Source: Orthonyx spaldingii
Lineage: Eukaryota; Chordata; Aves; Passeriformes; Orthonychidae
Assembly (NCBI GenBank): GCA_013397795.1
Contig: VZTJ01001774.1
Span: 1,008,787 to 1,072,786, forward strand
Direction: 5' to 3'
DNA: 64,000 nt
A program made the translations under genes and the position numbers. Positions 24,538-36,910 of the stretch are shown here, piece after piece. The notes beneath the pieces were generated by a model that was given only the letters and a program-made list of their open reading frames with translations, was not told where the DNA came from and made no database searches. How positions within the stretch are numbered: position 1 is the stretch's first letter; every line of letters begins with the position of its first letter.

Positions 24538-25344
24538 AGGGGGCTGCCATCGATTTCCTCCAACAGGTTTTGCAGTGCAACATGTGAGTCGTACCTGTTC
24601 TGGCAACATGTGCAGTTGGGCAGTGAAGGAAACAGCTGCCAGTAGAATCCAAGTTAATCTGTTGCAAAGGTTAAGCACTGCTCGTTGAATCAAACAAGGA
24701 ATTGCTGGAAGGGAAAGCCATTATCTATTTTAATGGTCTGTTGCCAGTAAAATTTTCAATTTTAAATTTCAGGTTCACTACTTTTACTTGTGAAAATGTT
24801 TTCAGTGTAAGCCTGATGATGTGTTAAGAATATCACAAAGGAATGCATATTTAAATATGAATATGTGAATGCAGCACTCTCAGTGACAATGAAATTAGAC
24901 TGTAATCTCCCACTGAGTGATAAGCATTTATGAGATTAAGAACTAAAGCACTGTTCAGTAAGGGACAGGGTGGAAGAACTTAGCTGGCTTTATTTTATTG
25001 TTATAGGTTGGACAGGAAATTAAAATGTTGTTAATTATTCTGAAAACAAAAAAAATTACTTTTGGATAGCTTTTTTAATTTGTATATCATTATTCTCCAG
25101 AAATAGCTTACTTGACTCATACTTCAGCTACTTTAAATCCTTTTAAAGTATTGTGTTAAAAAAATATGCTGTAAAAGTGCTTCTTTTCCTTTAGTGAGGA
25201 GCTGCTTTAAGAGAAAAAATAAAAACCTGAACTACATATTGAATTTTCCAGGCTGTGTTTCTGCACAGCAATCTTCTGAAAAAGTGCAATTATTTTTTTT
25301 TTCCACTCAAACATGCATTTGAGAGGAATGAGTAGATCAGATAA

Positions 25345-25860
25345 AGAGCAGAGATTCAATTCAACTCAACCTTGAGTCACTCTCTGACTCTGTCTCTTTA
25401 AAAAGGAAAAAAAAAACCCAAGGTGGCAAAATCAATACAAACCAATAATAACTTCACATTTGTGGAAGCAACATGAATGGCTCTCCAAAATATTGAGACA
25501 CATCCAAGTACATTTTAGCAGAGCTGATATTTATCAGAAGTCATTTGCCCTCAAGCAGATGCTCTCTTTCATTGTGCTCCTGTCACAAATGACTAAGATT
25601 TATGACAGACAATTACAGCATCTGCAGTTAGCAGCCTTATAATCAGCACCATTATTTAACGATTGGTGCAATAAACTGACTCCTGTTACTGTTTATCAGA
25701 TATCAGTCAGTTCTGGCTATTTTCTTCAGCTCCCCAAATCACAGTATGGTGCAACCACTGCCTTTTAATGGCTAGTCAGAAGCAGGCACATTTTCACGTT
25801 TTGTACAGACTGCCGAGGAAAAAGAAAAGGCAACCAATTACATGTATGTATGGTGCCCTC
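25345..25860. promoter_or_regulatory. Strongest candidate conserved element
   Basis: This half-kilobase block is the most enhancer-like in the window. It contains TGTCA (25581) and TGACAG (25603-25608), both TALE (MEIS/PBX) type cores, the latter beside CAATTA (25610-25615). It also has ATTGG (NF-Y/CCAAT type, about 25662) and several ATTA homeodomain cores. Two nested inverted repeats lie inside: GCACCA...TGGTGC around the ATTGG site, and AACTGACT (25674-25681) with AGTCAGTT (25705-25712). CpG is scarce, so this would be a distal enhancer and not a promoter. Conservation is inferred from texture only. Confidence 0.35.
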
Positions 25861-28800
25861 TCATTTGAGATGCCTGTGTATGTAACTATCTCTATACAGT
25901 CTAAAACCTCTTGAAAAAAAAAAAAAATAACAGCTTTTACTATTTCTGATAAGAGCTTCTATTTAGGCTTCTGCATGGGGAAAAATGTCTTCTGTTTAAA
26001 TATTCATGTTTTAAAGAGTGAATAAAATGTTGATATACTGTAGTAGTCATATTCTCTTGCAGCATGAATTCTATGTGTATTTGAGAAAAGGATGGCATCC
26101 ATTCATTTTTCAGTCTCCTGAATGTTAGGCAAATAAGAGAATTGTATTTTCAAGTTACTAATATTCTTATCAAAATTAAAAGCTTGAGAAATGTCTCAGT
26201 TGAGCCTATTAATGAATGCATATGATGTATTTTATAAGACTTCTATTTGTCTGCATTTTTTTTCCTGGAAATCTTGTGAGAGGGAGCTAAAACATGTTTG
26301 AGCTGCAAGTCCAGCTGAAAAGTATATTAAGCCTTGCTTGTGTTCCAAAAGCAAAGATGTAATTTCAGTGCCACATTCTGGCATTACTTAGACCAGTGAT
26401 CATCATGAGTCTTGTTCCCTTAAATAAATGCTGTTGTAAGCAAACGCTTTGTGGAACTGAGAGCAGACTCTGACCACTGCAGCCCGAACACGAAATTTCC
26501 TGAGACTTTTTATTGCAATAAAGCCTGCGTCTTGTCTGCCTTATATCATGTCAGAGTATGGAAGATTTTATGCTTATTGACATATTCTTTTGTTTTAGCT
26601 TCTAAATGAGACTGTTTGTTATCCATAAAGTATTCAAAGAAAAGGTTGACTATTTTAAGAGACTATGGAAAATAAGTGAGATCAGATATTGTTTCTGCCA
26701 GTAGCAAAGAAAGCAAAGGTAAATAGTGTTTTCCTGTTCTTTGTGGAGGTCAGTCTGGTCAGCAAGCAGAATTTACGCTGAAACTGCTTGGTACAGACAT
26801 TTCTTGGTATGTCAAATATAAATATTCTAAGACCATGTGTGTTTATTTGTTTATTAATAAACTAAGAACTCACAGGGCAGATTATGTTTCTTGGTTCAAC
26901 AAGTACCTAACCTGTTATTTTCTTTCTCTGGAATAACCAGTCATATATATTTCTGAGATGTTCCAGCAAAAAGTCAGAAGATAAAAGCTATTCCACACAC
27001 CTTTGGTTAAAATGTCACTTTATTGATATTTTCATAGATTTTTTGCTGTGTATGTTCACTTGATTTTTTTAAGGAGTGTACATGTGAGTGGTTATTATAT
27101 TAGCAGTTCTTGAAATTCAGGGGTTTGATTTCAAGGTTTTGTTTTGTTTAGAGCAGTGACCATCAAAATTTATTTCTTCTATTTTCAATAGATCATAAAT
27201 ATATTTGTCTTTTGTAAAAATTTTAGACAAATTCTGCACTAATACAAGAGATACTGACTCTACTAAAACTGAGTGTGGGAGAAAAAATTTCTTGTCCAGA
27301 TTTACCTATGTAAGGCTGTAATACACTTGAGAGGGTTTGTCTTAAGAAAAGAAACAACCCAGGGAAAAAAAAATAGTAGAAAAGTTGACTTCTGAAAATT
27401 GCACCTTGATTTGTATCTTTCTGATTTTTAAGTCATTTGTGAACATAGAATATCATCAATGTGCAGTCATGGAGCAGTTTTCTTATGCTAATGAGTACCT
27501 GCCAGGGACTAGATTGAGGCATCTGAATTAATTTTATTTTCAGCTGATGTAGATGTTAGATGATATTTAAGAGGATTAATGATAGAGGATACCAATGGTA
27601 GGAGCTACTTAGTGATGGAATCACACCAATATTTAAATGAACAGAATTTAGTCTTATAACTCTCAGAGCCTTTTTTTTTCTTTTTAACAATTCTGAAGTA
27701 CAAAATCACCCTAGCCATGCTTTTAGTGTTGTTTACATGCTATAAACAGAAGATTCCTTAGATAAATTAAAGCCAGGTATAAGAGTGGCCACATATTTAT
27801 ACACCTAAGTCCATACTGGTGGACTGACTCTGCCAGACAGGAATTTTTGGTAGCTGACAGTGAACTCTGGGGTGGGTGGTTAATAGGCTGTAATGCTGCA
27901 CTAAGCTGATGTAAGGAATAAAACCCCTTCTCTCAGCTCAGTTGTAACAGGCTTTGAGAGTTTGGCAAGAGAAGTTGTGGGACAGAATAATACAAACTGT
28001 TTAAAATAGATGCTAAAACATTTTGGAAATGAAATTTTGACTTTTGCTTTCAACTAAAGTTAGAGGCCCTCATCTATCACCTATGTCAGATTTGGCAGTA
28101 GGTGTCCCTGTAGATATTTAGGACCTAAGTTGTGGGAAGAACTCACTTGTTAACTCCACCTGTTTTCTGCACATGCTTTAATTGGAGGAAAAGACTGTCC
28201 TTTATCATAATAGTTGTTGAGCCCAACCAGCTGCTGGTTAGTAATGAGTTGTTACAGTTCTAGAAAAAGATAAAGTGACTGGTCACATTGCAGTGATTGC
28301 ATGTGGGAGTGGTTTTGATTACCCATGCCTCTTACCTACCACCTTTCTGTTTACAAGAATGTGCGGACTATGAACAAGAACTTGGAAGCTCTGGGTGGTG
28401 AATTGGAGCAATGCTCCCCATGATGGAGTGCTCCCATTGAGCAGCTATTCCTGTTCACCTCAGTGTTAACCCAGAAATCCAGAGGACAATCTGCAAATTA
28501 AAGCATTTGCAGAAGTTTGTAAACTGGGACCAAAGTTTTCTCCTTGTGCAGGGGGTCATTGTGAGATAGTACACCACTGCTGGCTCAGAATAGTCATTTC
28601 TCTGGGATAGAAATTAAATTGTAGGATAGAAATTAAGTTGGAAGCATTTTCTTCCAAAAAATACTTAAAATTAATATTAAGGAAGCAGCAAAACATGATC
28701 TCCTAGTGTAATGCTGAGGCAAAGGCATCAAGAATAACCTTTGGATATATCAGCAGGCAAACAGTACCGGCATTAAGGAATTATTCAAGCATTTATTTCA

Positions 28801-31800
28801 TGATCTTAGCAAGAATTTTATTGAAATGTTTTTGTGTTTGTGAAGTTTTGGGGTGTGTTTTGTGTTGTTTTTTTTTTTATTTATTTTGGCTCACAATATG
28901 AGATTTTTGAAGTTTCATCTTTTATCCTTCTCCTACCTCCAAAAGTTGTAACTTACTATGTAATGGGATACATGGGAGAAGTTTGCTGACAAACAAGTTA
29001 CTGTTGGTGTGGGATGATGAACTGACACAGGCTATTGTTCCAACTGAGCTGAAATTCAGGCTATAATCAAAATATGCTTTCAGTTGTGATTTTTATACCC
29101 ATAATTTCAAGCCTTTCCTCAAAATAGGCTTTGTAAGAACATGCTCCTTATTGTTCTGGATCTGTAAGAAGTTCCTAATTCTGCAACTGTAGATTGAAAA
29201 CTTGACTTTGTTTCATCAAAAAACTTGAAGTGCATGAATTGCAAAACTCCTCTGAGTATCTGGGCAGTAAAATATCATCACTGTAGATAGGATTCACCTC
29301 CCTACGTGGTTGCTCTTCCACAAAGGTAGAACATGCCTGAGCTATTTCTAGGTACACAAGCTATACAATCAGTGAAAGCTTGCAGCAGCAACACTTGTGT
29401 GATTAGTTTGTTCAGTAATTTGTAGAATTAGGAATGCCTGGGAAGAAACATAATTTCAGTGTAGGACCAGTTTTTACTGGTTCTGCATTTTGCCCTAATA
29501 AAAGATCAGAACTGGCTGTCCCCACTGCCTGCTCTCTGTGTGCTCACTATACTCAATAACTACTGATTTTTGCTAGTGAACTAAGACATGAAAATTACCT
29601 TGATCTTCTTTTAGTGAAGAAAGGTGACAGATTCAATCAATCACTAAATCTCTTGAAATTAGAAACACTTTCTTTTGCACAAGAGTAAGAACAGGAAAAA
29701 AACATTGTCCATTTCACTTAAATAACATTTGCCTCTTTATACCTTTGCCATCAGCACATGATTTTCTGTCAAAATTTCTAGATTGTTAATTTAATAAAAT
29801 GCGACTGTACATCCTGTGGAATGTGAGAAAAGTTTCTTGTAGTGCAGAGGAGTGAGGACAGGACAACAATGACAGCAAAACATGCTGTTTGCTATACATA
29901 TGTGTAGGGTATTTGTGGTTTGGGAAAAGTACTGATAGTAACATTATCATATTTTTTGATTAAGTTTTCAAAAGAATCCAAAGTACTTTCTAGTGGAAAT
30001 ATTTCTGCAGCTGTCAACCTAATACGCTATGGAGGCCATGGACAAATGTTATCCAGGGAAACCCTGAAGAGTTCCACAATTGCCTTCCCTCGTAGCTGTT
30101 GATTCATATTCATGAGTGAAATGCTGTATTATTGCTTGAATATTCCCAGCATCTCACTCTGTCATGTCAGATTTGTTTCTGGGCCACACAGATTAGATCA
30201 AATCTAATTTTCATTAGGTTTTAAAGGTCACATTTTGAGATACAAGTTATTATTCACGTCGGAGTTGAATCTGGGTTTGTAAAGAAATCAACCTGGTAAA
30301 GTATTGCTTCCAAGGCAGAGGCAGCATCTGCTGCACAACCCTTTCACTCTCCTGTTCCCACTGATGTTTCAGTCATTACAGCCCTGGGATGGCCCAGTCA
30401 GACCAGACTGGATGGACCTCAGTCTGGGGCCTTTTCACCCTTCCCCTTCCTTTTATTAATGTAATAATAATCTTTGAAAGCCATGTCTAGGAGTTTCTAC
30501 TGGAGGTTTAGCTGGAAATACAAATGACAAATGATGTACAGGGCAGCTCATCCACTGGTGGGGGGTGGAGTAAAGGAAAAAATAGATCATGAGTGGAGAG
30601 TAGGGAGTGCAAAAGAAGAAGTAATGAAATAGGAGACTAAAATAATGGGTTTTGTTAAGATAAATATTGATGCTTACCTTTATCAGTGTTTTTTAGTACT
30701 AAAATGCATTCCTTGTTTTAAAAGAATGCACTTTTGTCAAATAACCAGGTCTGGAAAACATATTCTAGAAAAACCTTGTAGTGTGGACATTTATTACTAT
30801 AAGACAAAAATACAGCAAAAGAAAGCAAAGGTAATTGAGTATACTAATGAAAGAGGCCAAACAAATGAAAAGAATACCATTTTTCAAGATGTTAGGGTTC
30901 TTTTTTAAATTAAATATATGATTGCAAGTAGAACAAATGCTAAATTCCTCCTTCATGTAATGAATTTAACTTCAGCCACATAACAATTTTGCATGATATT
31001 TGACTTGGAGTGAATAAGCAGATTTCTACTTGAGCAAGAGACCCTTGGTATTGCTTGGAACCTGCCTTTAAGCCAAGTCATTGTTTTCAGGTATAACAGA
31101 TTCACATAATATCACATCACTGTGCTCATTCTTTTTCAGCACATGCAATGCAGTGTCTGGCACCTGCCTTTGTGGGTCCTTTAGCAATTCCTAGGTAGTT
31201 TTGCCTTGTTCTAGGAAGCTCTTTGACATCTGTGGAATGGGCATGGGTGGGGTAGTTGGCTTTTTTGAAGTCTGTACAGTTGGGCATAATTTTGCAACCA
31301 TGTACATTTGTCTGTTCTTGATTTTGAAAACTCTGACTGAGTGGGTGATTTTCACCATCATGCTTGAAAGGAATCAACAATTAAAATCATCATTTACCAC
31401 ATCAAGTCTTTTTTTCATTTTTAGGAATGAGATTTTCCTGCTGTCAGAGTTAAACTGATTAGAGTCTTTAAAAAGGAAAGATTTACAAATGGGTCCATTT
31501 TAGAAGACTAAAGCTTGTAGGCACATGATCAGTAAAATCAGGATTTATTCCTTGTACTCTTAGGAAAAAGTTCTGTGTAATTGGTGAGTATCAGAGCAAA
31601 GGAAAATGTAGTGTTTATGCATTCAGTGTAGCAGCATTCCTTATTTATGCTATTGTTGAATTAATAATATAATGGCCAACATTATACAAGTGAATCTGCG
31701 TGATGTGTGGTACTAAGAGGAAAAGCAGAATTGTTTTAGGTTGGTTTTAAGGTGATTGGTTTGGGGTTTCCATGTTTGGGTTTTTTTTTCCCCCTGCATA

Positions 31801-32040
31801 CATTGAAGCAGACTATGTAATAATAACAATGAAATAAAAATGAATAAGAGTAAATTTAATTTGTTTCTATAGCTTTTATTGTTTGCTTAATATTCCATGG
31901 TATATTGTGGGACTTCTGTGTCAGCGCTTTCATATAGAAATATGAGTTGTTTATCAGCTAGAGATGTTAATAAGGCTATTTTTAAAAGAGTCTTTTTAGA
32001 GGGTTAAACTTTGAGCTAATTGTGTGTACAATGTAGTGAT
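25861..32040. other. Non-coding AT-rich sequence, no gene seen
   Basis: I see no supported exon or element. There is a 13-A run near 25.92 kb, a 14-bp perfect palindrome GTTTATTAATAAAC at 26849-26862, a short imperfect 20-bp tandem repeat near 28.61 kb and a T run near 28.87 kb. Frames are under 90 codons. Confidence 0.7.
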
Positions 32041-32044
32041 CTGG

Positions 32045-32057
32045 CTCCCCCTAGTGT
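32045..32057 (-). promoter_or_regulatory. CTCF-like site
   Basis: On the minus strand this reads ACACTAGGGGGAG, matching the core CTCF consensus CCASYAGRKGGCR at 11 of 13 positions. The match is close, but motif matches alone predict occupancy poorly. Confidence 0.35.
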
Positions 32058-32499
32058 AGTGAAAAATTTCCCAAAGATTTAATCTCGTGTTTAATGAATT
32101 AATAAAACGGGAAAACGTATTTTTGTAAGATGTATAAAGTAACAAACTTATTCCATTATTCCATTGGAAAAACATCGCTACAGTTCTGGAGAGGAACTAA
32201 AAAATATCTTTTTTTTTATTAATGGTTTTTACTGCAGTTTTTCGAACGAAGTGAAATGTGTCATGTTTCTAAAATAATTTTTTCCTAAATTTGTTGATAG
32301 GAAATAATGCTTCTGATACGTTTCTTTGAACACTAGAATATGTTACTGAGTTCTGGAAATGACTGCAAATTTACCAACTTCCTGTCCTCTTGGGAGAAGA
32401 TTTGTGTCAAACTGAAATGTTTAGAGCAGCTCTTTCTAAAATGAAAGTGTTTGGTGAAATCCTCTTTCTTTTTGTAGCTGTTACACTCTATGCATCTAA

Positions 32500-32720
32500 T
32501 GAAATCATAAACGGAAAATTATAGCTTCATTCGAGGGAATGTGAAGCCTTACTCCAACAGATGGCATCAAAACACCGGGCTGAACTGTATGATTGCTGAT
32601 TGTTAATTGCTTCTGTAAAACAATCCTTTTAAACAGAGTAATGCATTTTATCATACAGATTATAGTTCTATGCATTTTGGTTTTTCAATATGTGTTAACA
32701 TTTTCTCCTCCAGTGTAAGA
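32500..32720. promoter_or_regulatory. Candidate conserved element with CTCF-like site
   Basis: The block holds dense ATTA and octamer-like words, including ATGCATTTTA-type motifs near 32.64 kb, and surrounds the plus-strand CTCF-like site at 32554. It is one of several enhancer-like blocks between 32.5 and 36.9 kb. Conservation is a judgement from texture. Confidence 0.22.
32554..32566 (+). promoter_or_regulatory. CTCF-like site
   Basis: CCAACAGATGGCA matches CCASYAGRKGGCR at 12 of 13 positions, the best CTCF-like match I found. It points rightward, towards the two minus-strand sites at 50.7 and 53.2 kb, so it would form a convergent pair with either. Confidence 0.4.
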
Positions 32721-32762
32721 TTTAGTGTTTGCATAATTATCGGATTAAACAACAGTGACTCA

Positions 32763-32777
32763 TTTTTTTTTTTTTTT
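32763..32777. repeat. Poly-T tract (15 T)
   Basis: An uninterrupted run of 15 T. No retroposon body is visible on either side. Confidence 0.9.
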
Positions 32778-33589
32778 AAAGAAATGAAGACAAGAAGATA
32801 GAGAATTATGAATCACAATTTCTGTTTATTCAGAAATGCTAAATTACTGTACAAGTATGAGCTTTTATTATGCACAAAACAAACGGAGCAAGATGCCCTG
32901 AAGTGCAAAAACAGTTACCTAGTCCAGCATTCTTCACTCGAGAAACTCCCCGTGACGTTAGTGGGAGCCTTGGCTGTGCAAGGAAAGCAGAGTGCAAAAA
33001 GATACTGTACAATATCCATTAATCATTATGAAATCAATACCCCTGATTATCCATTTGTATTGTTCTTGCACCGTAAGGGCTGAATGTTTTACGCAAAGCT
33101 AAACGAACGGGGAAACTCTCCGAGATGGCTCGGTCAGTCCATCAGTAATGATGTGAAGAATTACACCAGAGTTTGTTTCGTGGAGTTGTTCTCTTGTTTT
33201 TAATGTAGTCAGCCTGAGAGTGTTGCAGAGATAGCAGGCTCATGTTTGAGGAGTCTGGAGGCTTGCACCTTGCTGGTGCTGTGTGCCCTTGAGCCGGGGC
33301 AGAGCTGTGTGGTTCTGCTGGAGGATTTGATCCGTTCGCCAGGTGTGATCCAGGCTGGGGCACGCTCTTTGCTCCTACAGGACTCTTGTGACCTCGCCTG
33401 GGTGAGTGCTGCTTTTTCCCTCAGCGTCATGGAGGTAGCCAGAACGAGACAAAAATCAGGCTTGGAAAATAAATTAAGAAATAGCTGTGCACACTTGCAG
33501 GACTTTTACTCCAGACTGTCTTTTGTTGCAATATTATGTTATTATATGTTCTACAATGCCTATTATATATAGAATGTGTAATTATATTA

Positions 33590-33700
33590 ATGTCATAACT
33601 ATATTGTAATCAGCATGCAGCTGGATGCTAAATGGAATATCAGGCCTGCAATAATGTGCCATTAATTGGCCTTTGTGGCAACCTGTGACAAAAAGGGGTG
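33590..33700. promoter_or_regulatory. Candidate conserved element
   Basis: This short AT-rich block contains CCATTAATTGG (a paired homeodomain-type core, about 33659), a SOX/TCF-like CTTTGTGG and the half-palindromes AGCAT...ATGCT. It follows a moderately GC-rich stretch (33.2-33.45 kb) with a 108-codon frame at 33246-33572 whose translation I do not recognise. Confidence 0.25.
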
Positions 33701-36589
33701 TGTGATGACTGTGTCCTGCAATCTGCTTTAGCTCAGTGGATCAAGAGGGGCTGTGGTAGAAAGGAACACTCTTATGTCTTATGCTTATGTTTGTGTTTTG
33801 GGTGCAACAGAAGTGAAAAGGATTTTCTTCTTCTACAGTGAAGTTGTCTGTGTGTAGCAAATTCGTGATCTAATGGTTCTGTAACGGTGGGAAAATGCAG
33901 ATCTGTCCATTGACCTTCATCCTTTGCTAGCATGTCCTAATGGTCTTTGCACAGACCAGTAAATGGGCAATAGGCAATTCCTGTGGAGTTTTAGTATCTT
34001 TAGCTTATTTGAAAGTGTTTGTGATATCAGGAAGTACCTGGCTCCATTAATGAGTAAATGTAAGTTGGCCTATCCTTAGCAGTCTAAAGATAATTTGTCT
34101 GAACAGTTTAGGGACCACCTGGTATGGAATGTTGAGAGACGTAGGTGTGCCAGGGACATGGTTCAGCCAACTTCTTGTTCCTTCCCTAGGTTACTCCTGA
34201 AATGGCACAGGAAATTGAAGCCACTCGAAGAGAGTCAATAAGCTGGAAGCAATAAGTTGTCTAGACCAATTTAGGAAGTCCTTCATCTGTTCCTGGAGTA
34301 TGTTTGAGTACTCTACAAAAGCTTTTTCCTAAACACAAGAAGAGAACAATAAAAAAGAAAGAGGGAATTTTGCAATGTACTCTTGTTGTAAAATACATCT
34401 ATATTTTACTGTAAGACACTGCAACTGGGTAAACTGAGGCAAGGGTAAATGGCTTGGTTTTCAAGAGCATTTAATTCCTACATCTTTCACTGAAATGGGA
34501 TTGCTAAGTGACAGAAGAGCAAAATATATCTATATGGCTATGAGAATACAGCAGTCTCCAGTCTGAGTCTTGTGCTTTTATGTTAGTGCCATTATTCATT
34601 TCTGTAAGAATTTTACTTACAAACCTTTCATTCTACCATGTAATGCAACAAAAATCCTTACAAAGGATTTGCTGCTTTCTAGGTAGTGTGGAATGGGCCA
34701 CAATCAGCTTCATGCCAATGAAGGAGAGGCTGGATGAACCAGTGTAGCAGTCCATTATGGAAGCTGATTTTTTTTGGAGTTGGCTGATGTATTAATAAGA
34801 ACATTTGTTTATGGAGTTAAATGTCTGAATTTTTATAAGAAATGTGGTTTTTGAGAGGTTGAAGAATCAGTAGATACTAAGCATTTCTGAAGTCAGGCCA
34901 TGTACTGTGGTGAAAGAATTATGATTTTGCAGTCAAAACTAAATATGGTGGGAATAAAAACAAATCCCAATTAAGCTGCTTTCTGTTTTCACATTTTAAA
35001 GATGGAAAGGAAAAAAGGGAAAACAATTTACTTATTCAGGCATGGAACCTGTTGCAGAGTGACACTGACTGTGTTTATATGTTGCATACATATTCATTTG
35101 TAGGTCCATCTGTTGTCACATCCATGGCACCTGTGTGTACTGACCTGGTGGAGATATAGTTAAGCTGATGGTGGCTAAATCATCGAAATTTTAAAAAAAA
35201 ATTTAAAAACCCAACAACCCCACAAAGAAACTAATGACTTGCCCCTGGTGTTGCTTATGCTGGTAAAAGAGATGATAGCACAAGTGAAGGCTCTTTTATT
35301 TTTTTACACTTTTTAAAGCAAACTAATTATTTCATATGTAAAATCACAAAACTGACATATTAAACAAGGTGTTACTAAATAATTTTGGATGCTCATTCAC
35401 AGTGGAATAATCTATTAGCATTGCAGAAAGGATTCATAATTAACAAGGCTGTAAGAGGTAGGCCTGCCTGCTGGGCTGTAAGAAATTGTGGAAATAGGCT
35501 GTTCCACTGATTGTCATGAAAAGTGATTTTCCCAAGAAATACAGTATAAAATCAGAACTGTGGCAAGTATGTATTGAAACCAGATAATATTTATAAAAGC
35601 GGTGAGATTTATTTCTTTTACTGACTTTGATTAATTCAGAGCAGGTCTTTTCTGTACATCACGTTCCTGTGTTTTGTTCCATGCATTATATGCTGACAGT
35701 TTAAATCTGTCTTCAGTCTGGTGAGACTTCTCCAATTTAGGATCTTCAGTAAATCTGTTTAATTTTGCTTTTGATGAAGCTGAGATCACCGAGAAACTGG
35801 AAGAGGGCAGAATGGAGGCTGAGAGTTGGTGTGTGGGGACTCAGGGAAGATCCTCTCCTTCACTGAGGAAGTCCTTGTGAGCTTCATGATGTGGCCAAGA
35901 TGAGTAGTCTTGCCTTAGAAAATTAAAGACCAAAATTCTTTTTATTATTATTATTAACAATAATTATAATGACAACAATTATATTCTATGCTATTTCTAT
36001 TCAGGAGGTCTCCGGTGTTAGAAAAGGCCGTCTTTCACTATGAAATGATTTTCAGGAAGTTACTTTTTTTGTCTCTAATCTTTAGGGATTTGGGGGTTTC
36101 TTTTGTTTACTTTTTAAAAGCTGCCTTAATGAGGTTGTTTTATAGCATAATTTTCAGCTTTTCTTAAATAGCGTTAGCTAGACTATTCTTTTCCAATTTC
36201 CTATCTGTTAATGCAGCTTTTTTTTTCTTTTACCAAATTTTAACAGGACTCCATAGCACTGTTATTAGGATGTCACACACACACACAAAAAAAAAAAACC
36301 AGTGATGTTTTGAGCGTGGGTTTTTCATTGTGTTTATTTTTAAATACATTTCATGAGGCTCCCTGGACAGAATCAAATAAATGAATCCTGCAAACATCTT
36401 CATTATGGTGTAGCCAGAAAAGAAAGGAAGCTGAATTAGGACTGTATTCTTAGCATAGTTCATAATAAGCGTTATCTTTATGACAAGCTTAAAGAACATA
36501 AATTGCTGAATCCCTAACAAAAAGCATTTGAAACAATTGGCTAATTAGGAAGGGGGGGAGAAAGAGCAATATTTGTTTTCCTTTGCAGT
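33701..36589. other. Non-coding sequence, no gene seen
   Basis: No exon or element is supported. Simple repeats lie at 35942-35956 (five TTA units) and 36274-36298. Open frames are all short. Confidence 0.7.
36274..36298. repeat. (CA)7 microsatellite with poly-A
   Basis: Seven CA units (36274-36287) run directly into an A tract ending at 36298. It is likely to vary in length. It creates a low-complexity tail in the minus-strand frame that crosses it. Confidence 0.9.
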
Positions 36590-36910
36590 CTAGATAAATA
36601 ACGCTTAACATGAATACATAACTTATTTTGAATGATCTGTTGTGTCAGTATCTGGCACGTCTTTTTCAGTGACAACAATTAAGGATACGTGTAAATGGAA
36701 ATGCAGACTATCTGTCATTGTCCATTTCCTGGTAGTGAAGCATGCAGTCTGCCTCCCAGCAAGATCATTTTGCCAGGATGTGAGTGAGCTGGTCACAAAA
36801 TGCATAGTTGATTATCTCATCGAAACACACTAATCCTGGCAAAGCTGCCCACTACAGAAGACCCATTGTTTGTAATAGGTCAGTTGTTACGTGGCTTTCA
36901 AACCTGACTC
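36590..36910. promoter_or_regulatory. Candidate conserved element
   Basis: A 320-bp block with CpG-poor but balanced composition and many motif-like words: GACAACAATTAA (SOX plus homeodomain, near 36672), GGTCAC, the octamer-like ATGCATAG, and GATTATCTCATCG. Frames open on both strands across it (60 and 63 codons), which is consistent with slow evolution or with chance. I favour an enhancer over an exon. Confidence 0.28.

Larger units (their letters stand above)
21162..25340. other. Non-coding sequence, no gene seen
   Basis: AT-rich sequence with several GC-richer patches (22.0-22.25, 23.05-23.15, 24.25-24.65 kb). Open frames at 22735-23181 (minus, 148 codons) and 24229-24693 (minus, 154 codons, the longest in the window) carry no known domain. 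I judge them chance frames or possible non-coding transcript sequence. Stem-loops lie at 23229-23250 and 24494-24537. Confidence 0.6.

Noticed and set aside
26849..26862. 14-bp perfect palindrome GTTTATTAATAAAC
   Set aside because: The AT-rich composition makes such palindromes common; no context supports function.
31120..31200. TTTTTCAG acceptor-like site followed by a cysteine-containing short frame
   Set aside because: The frame closes within about 20 codons and no domain can be argued from so little.
33246..33572. 108-codon plus frame, possible first exon
   Set aside because: No recognisable protein; the end runs into AT-rich sequence and no clear splice structure is visible.
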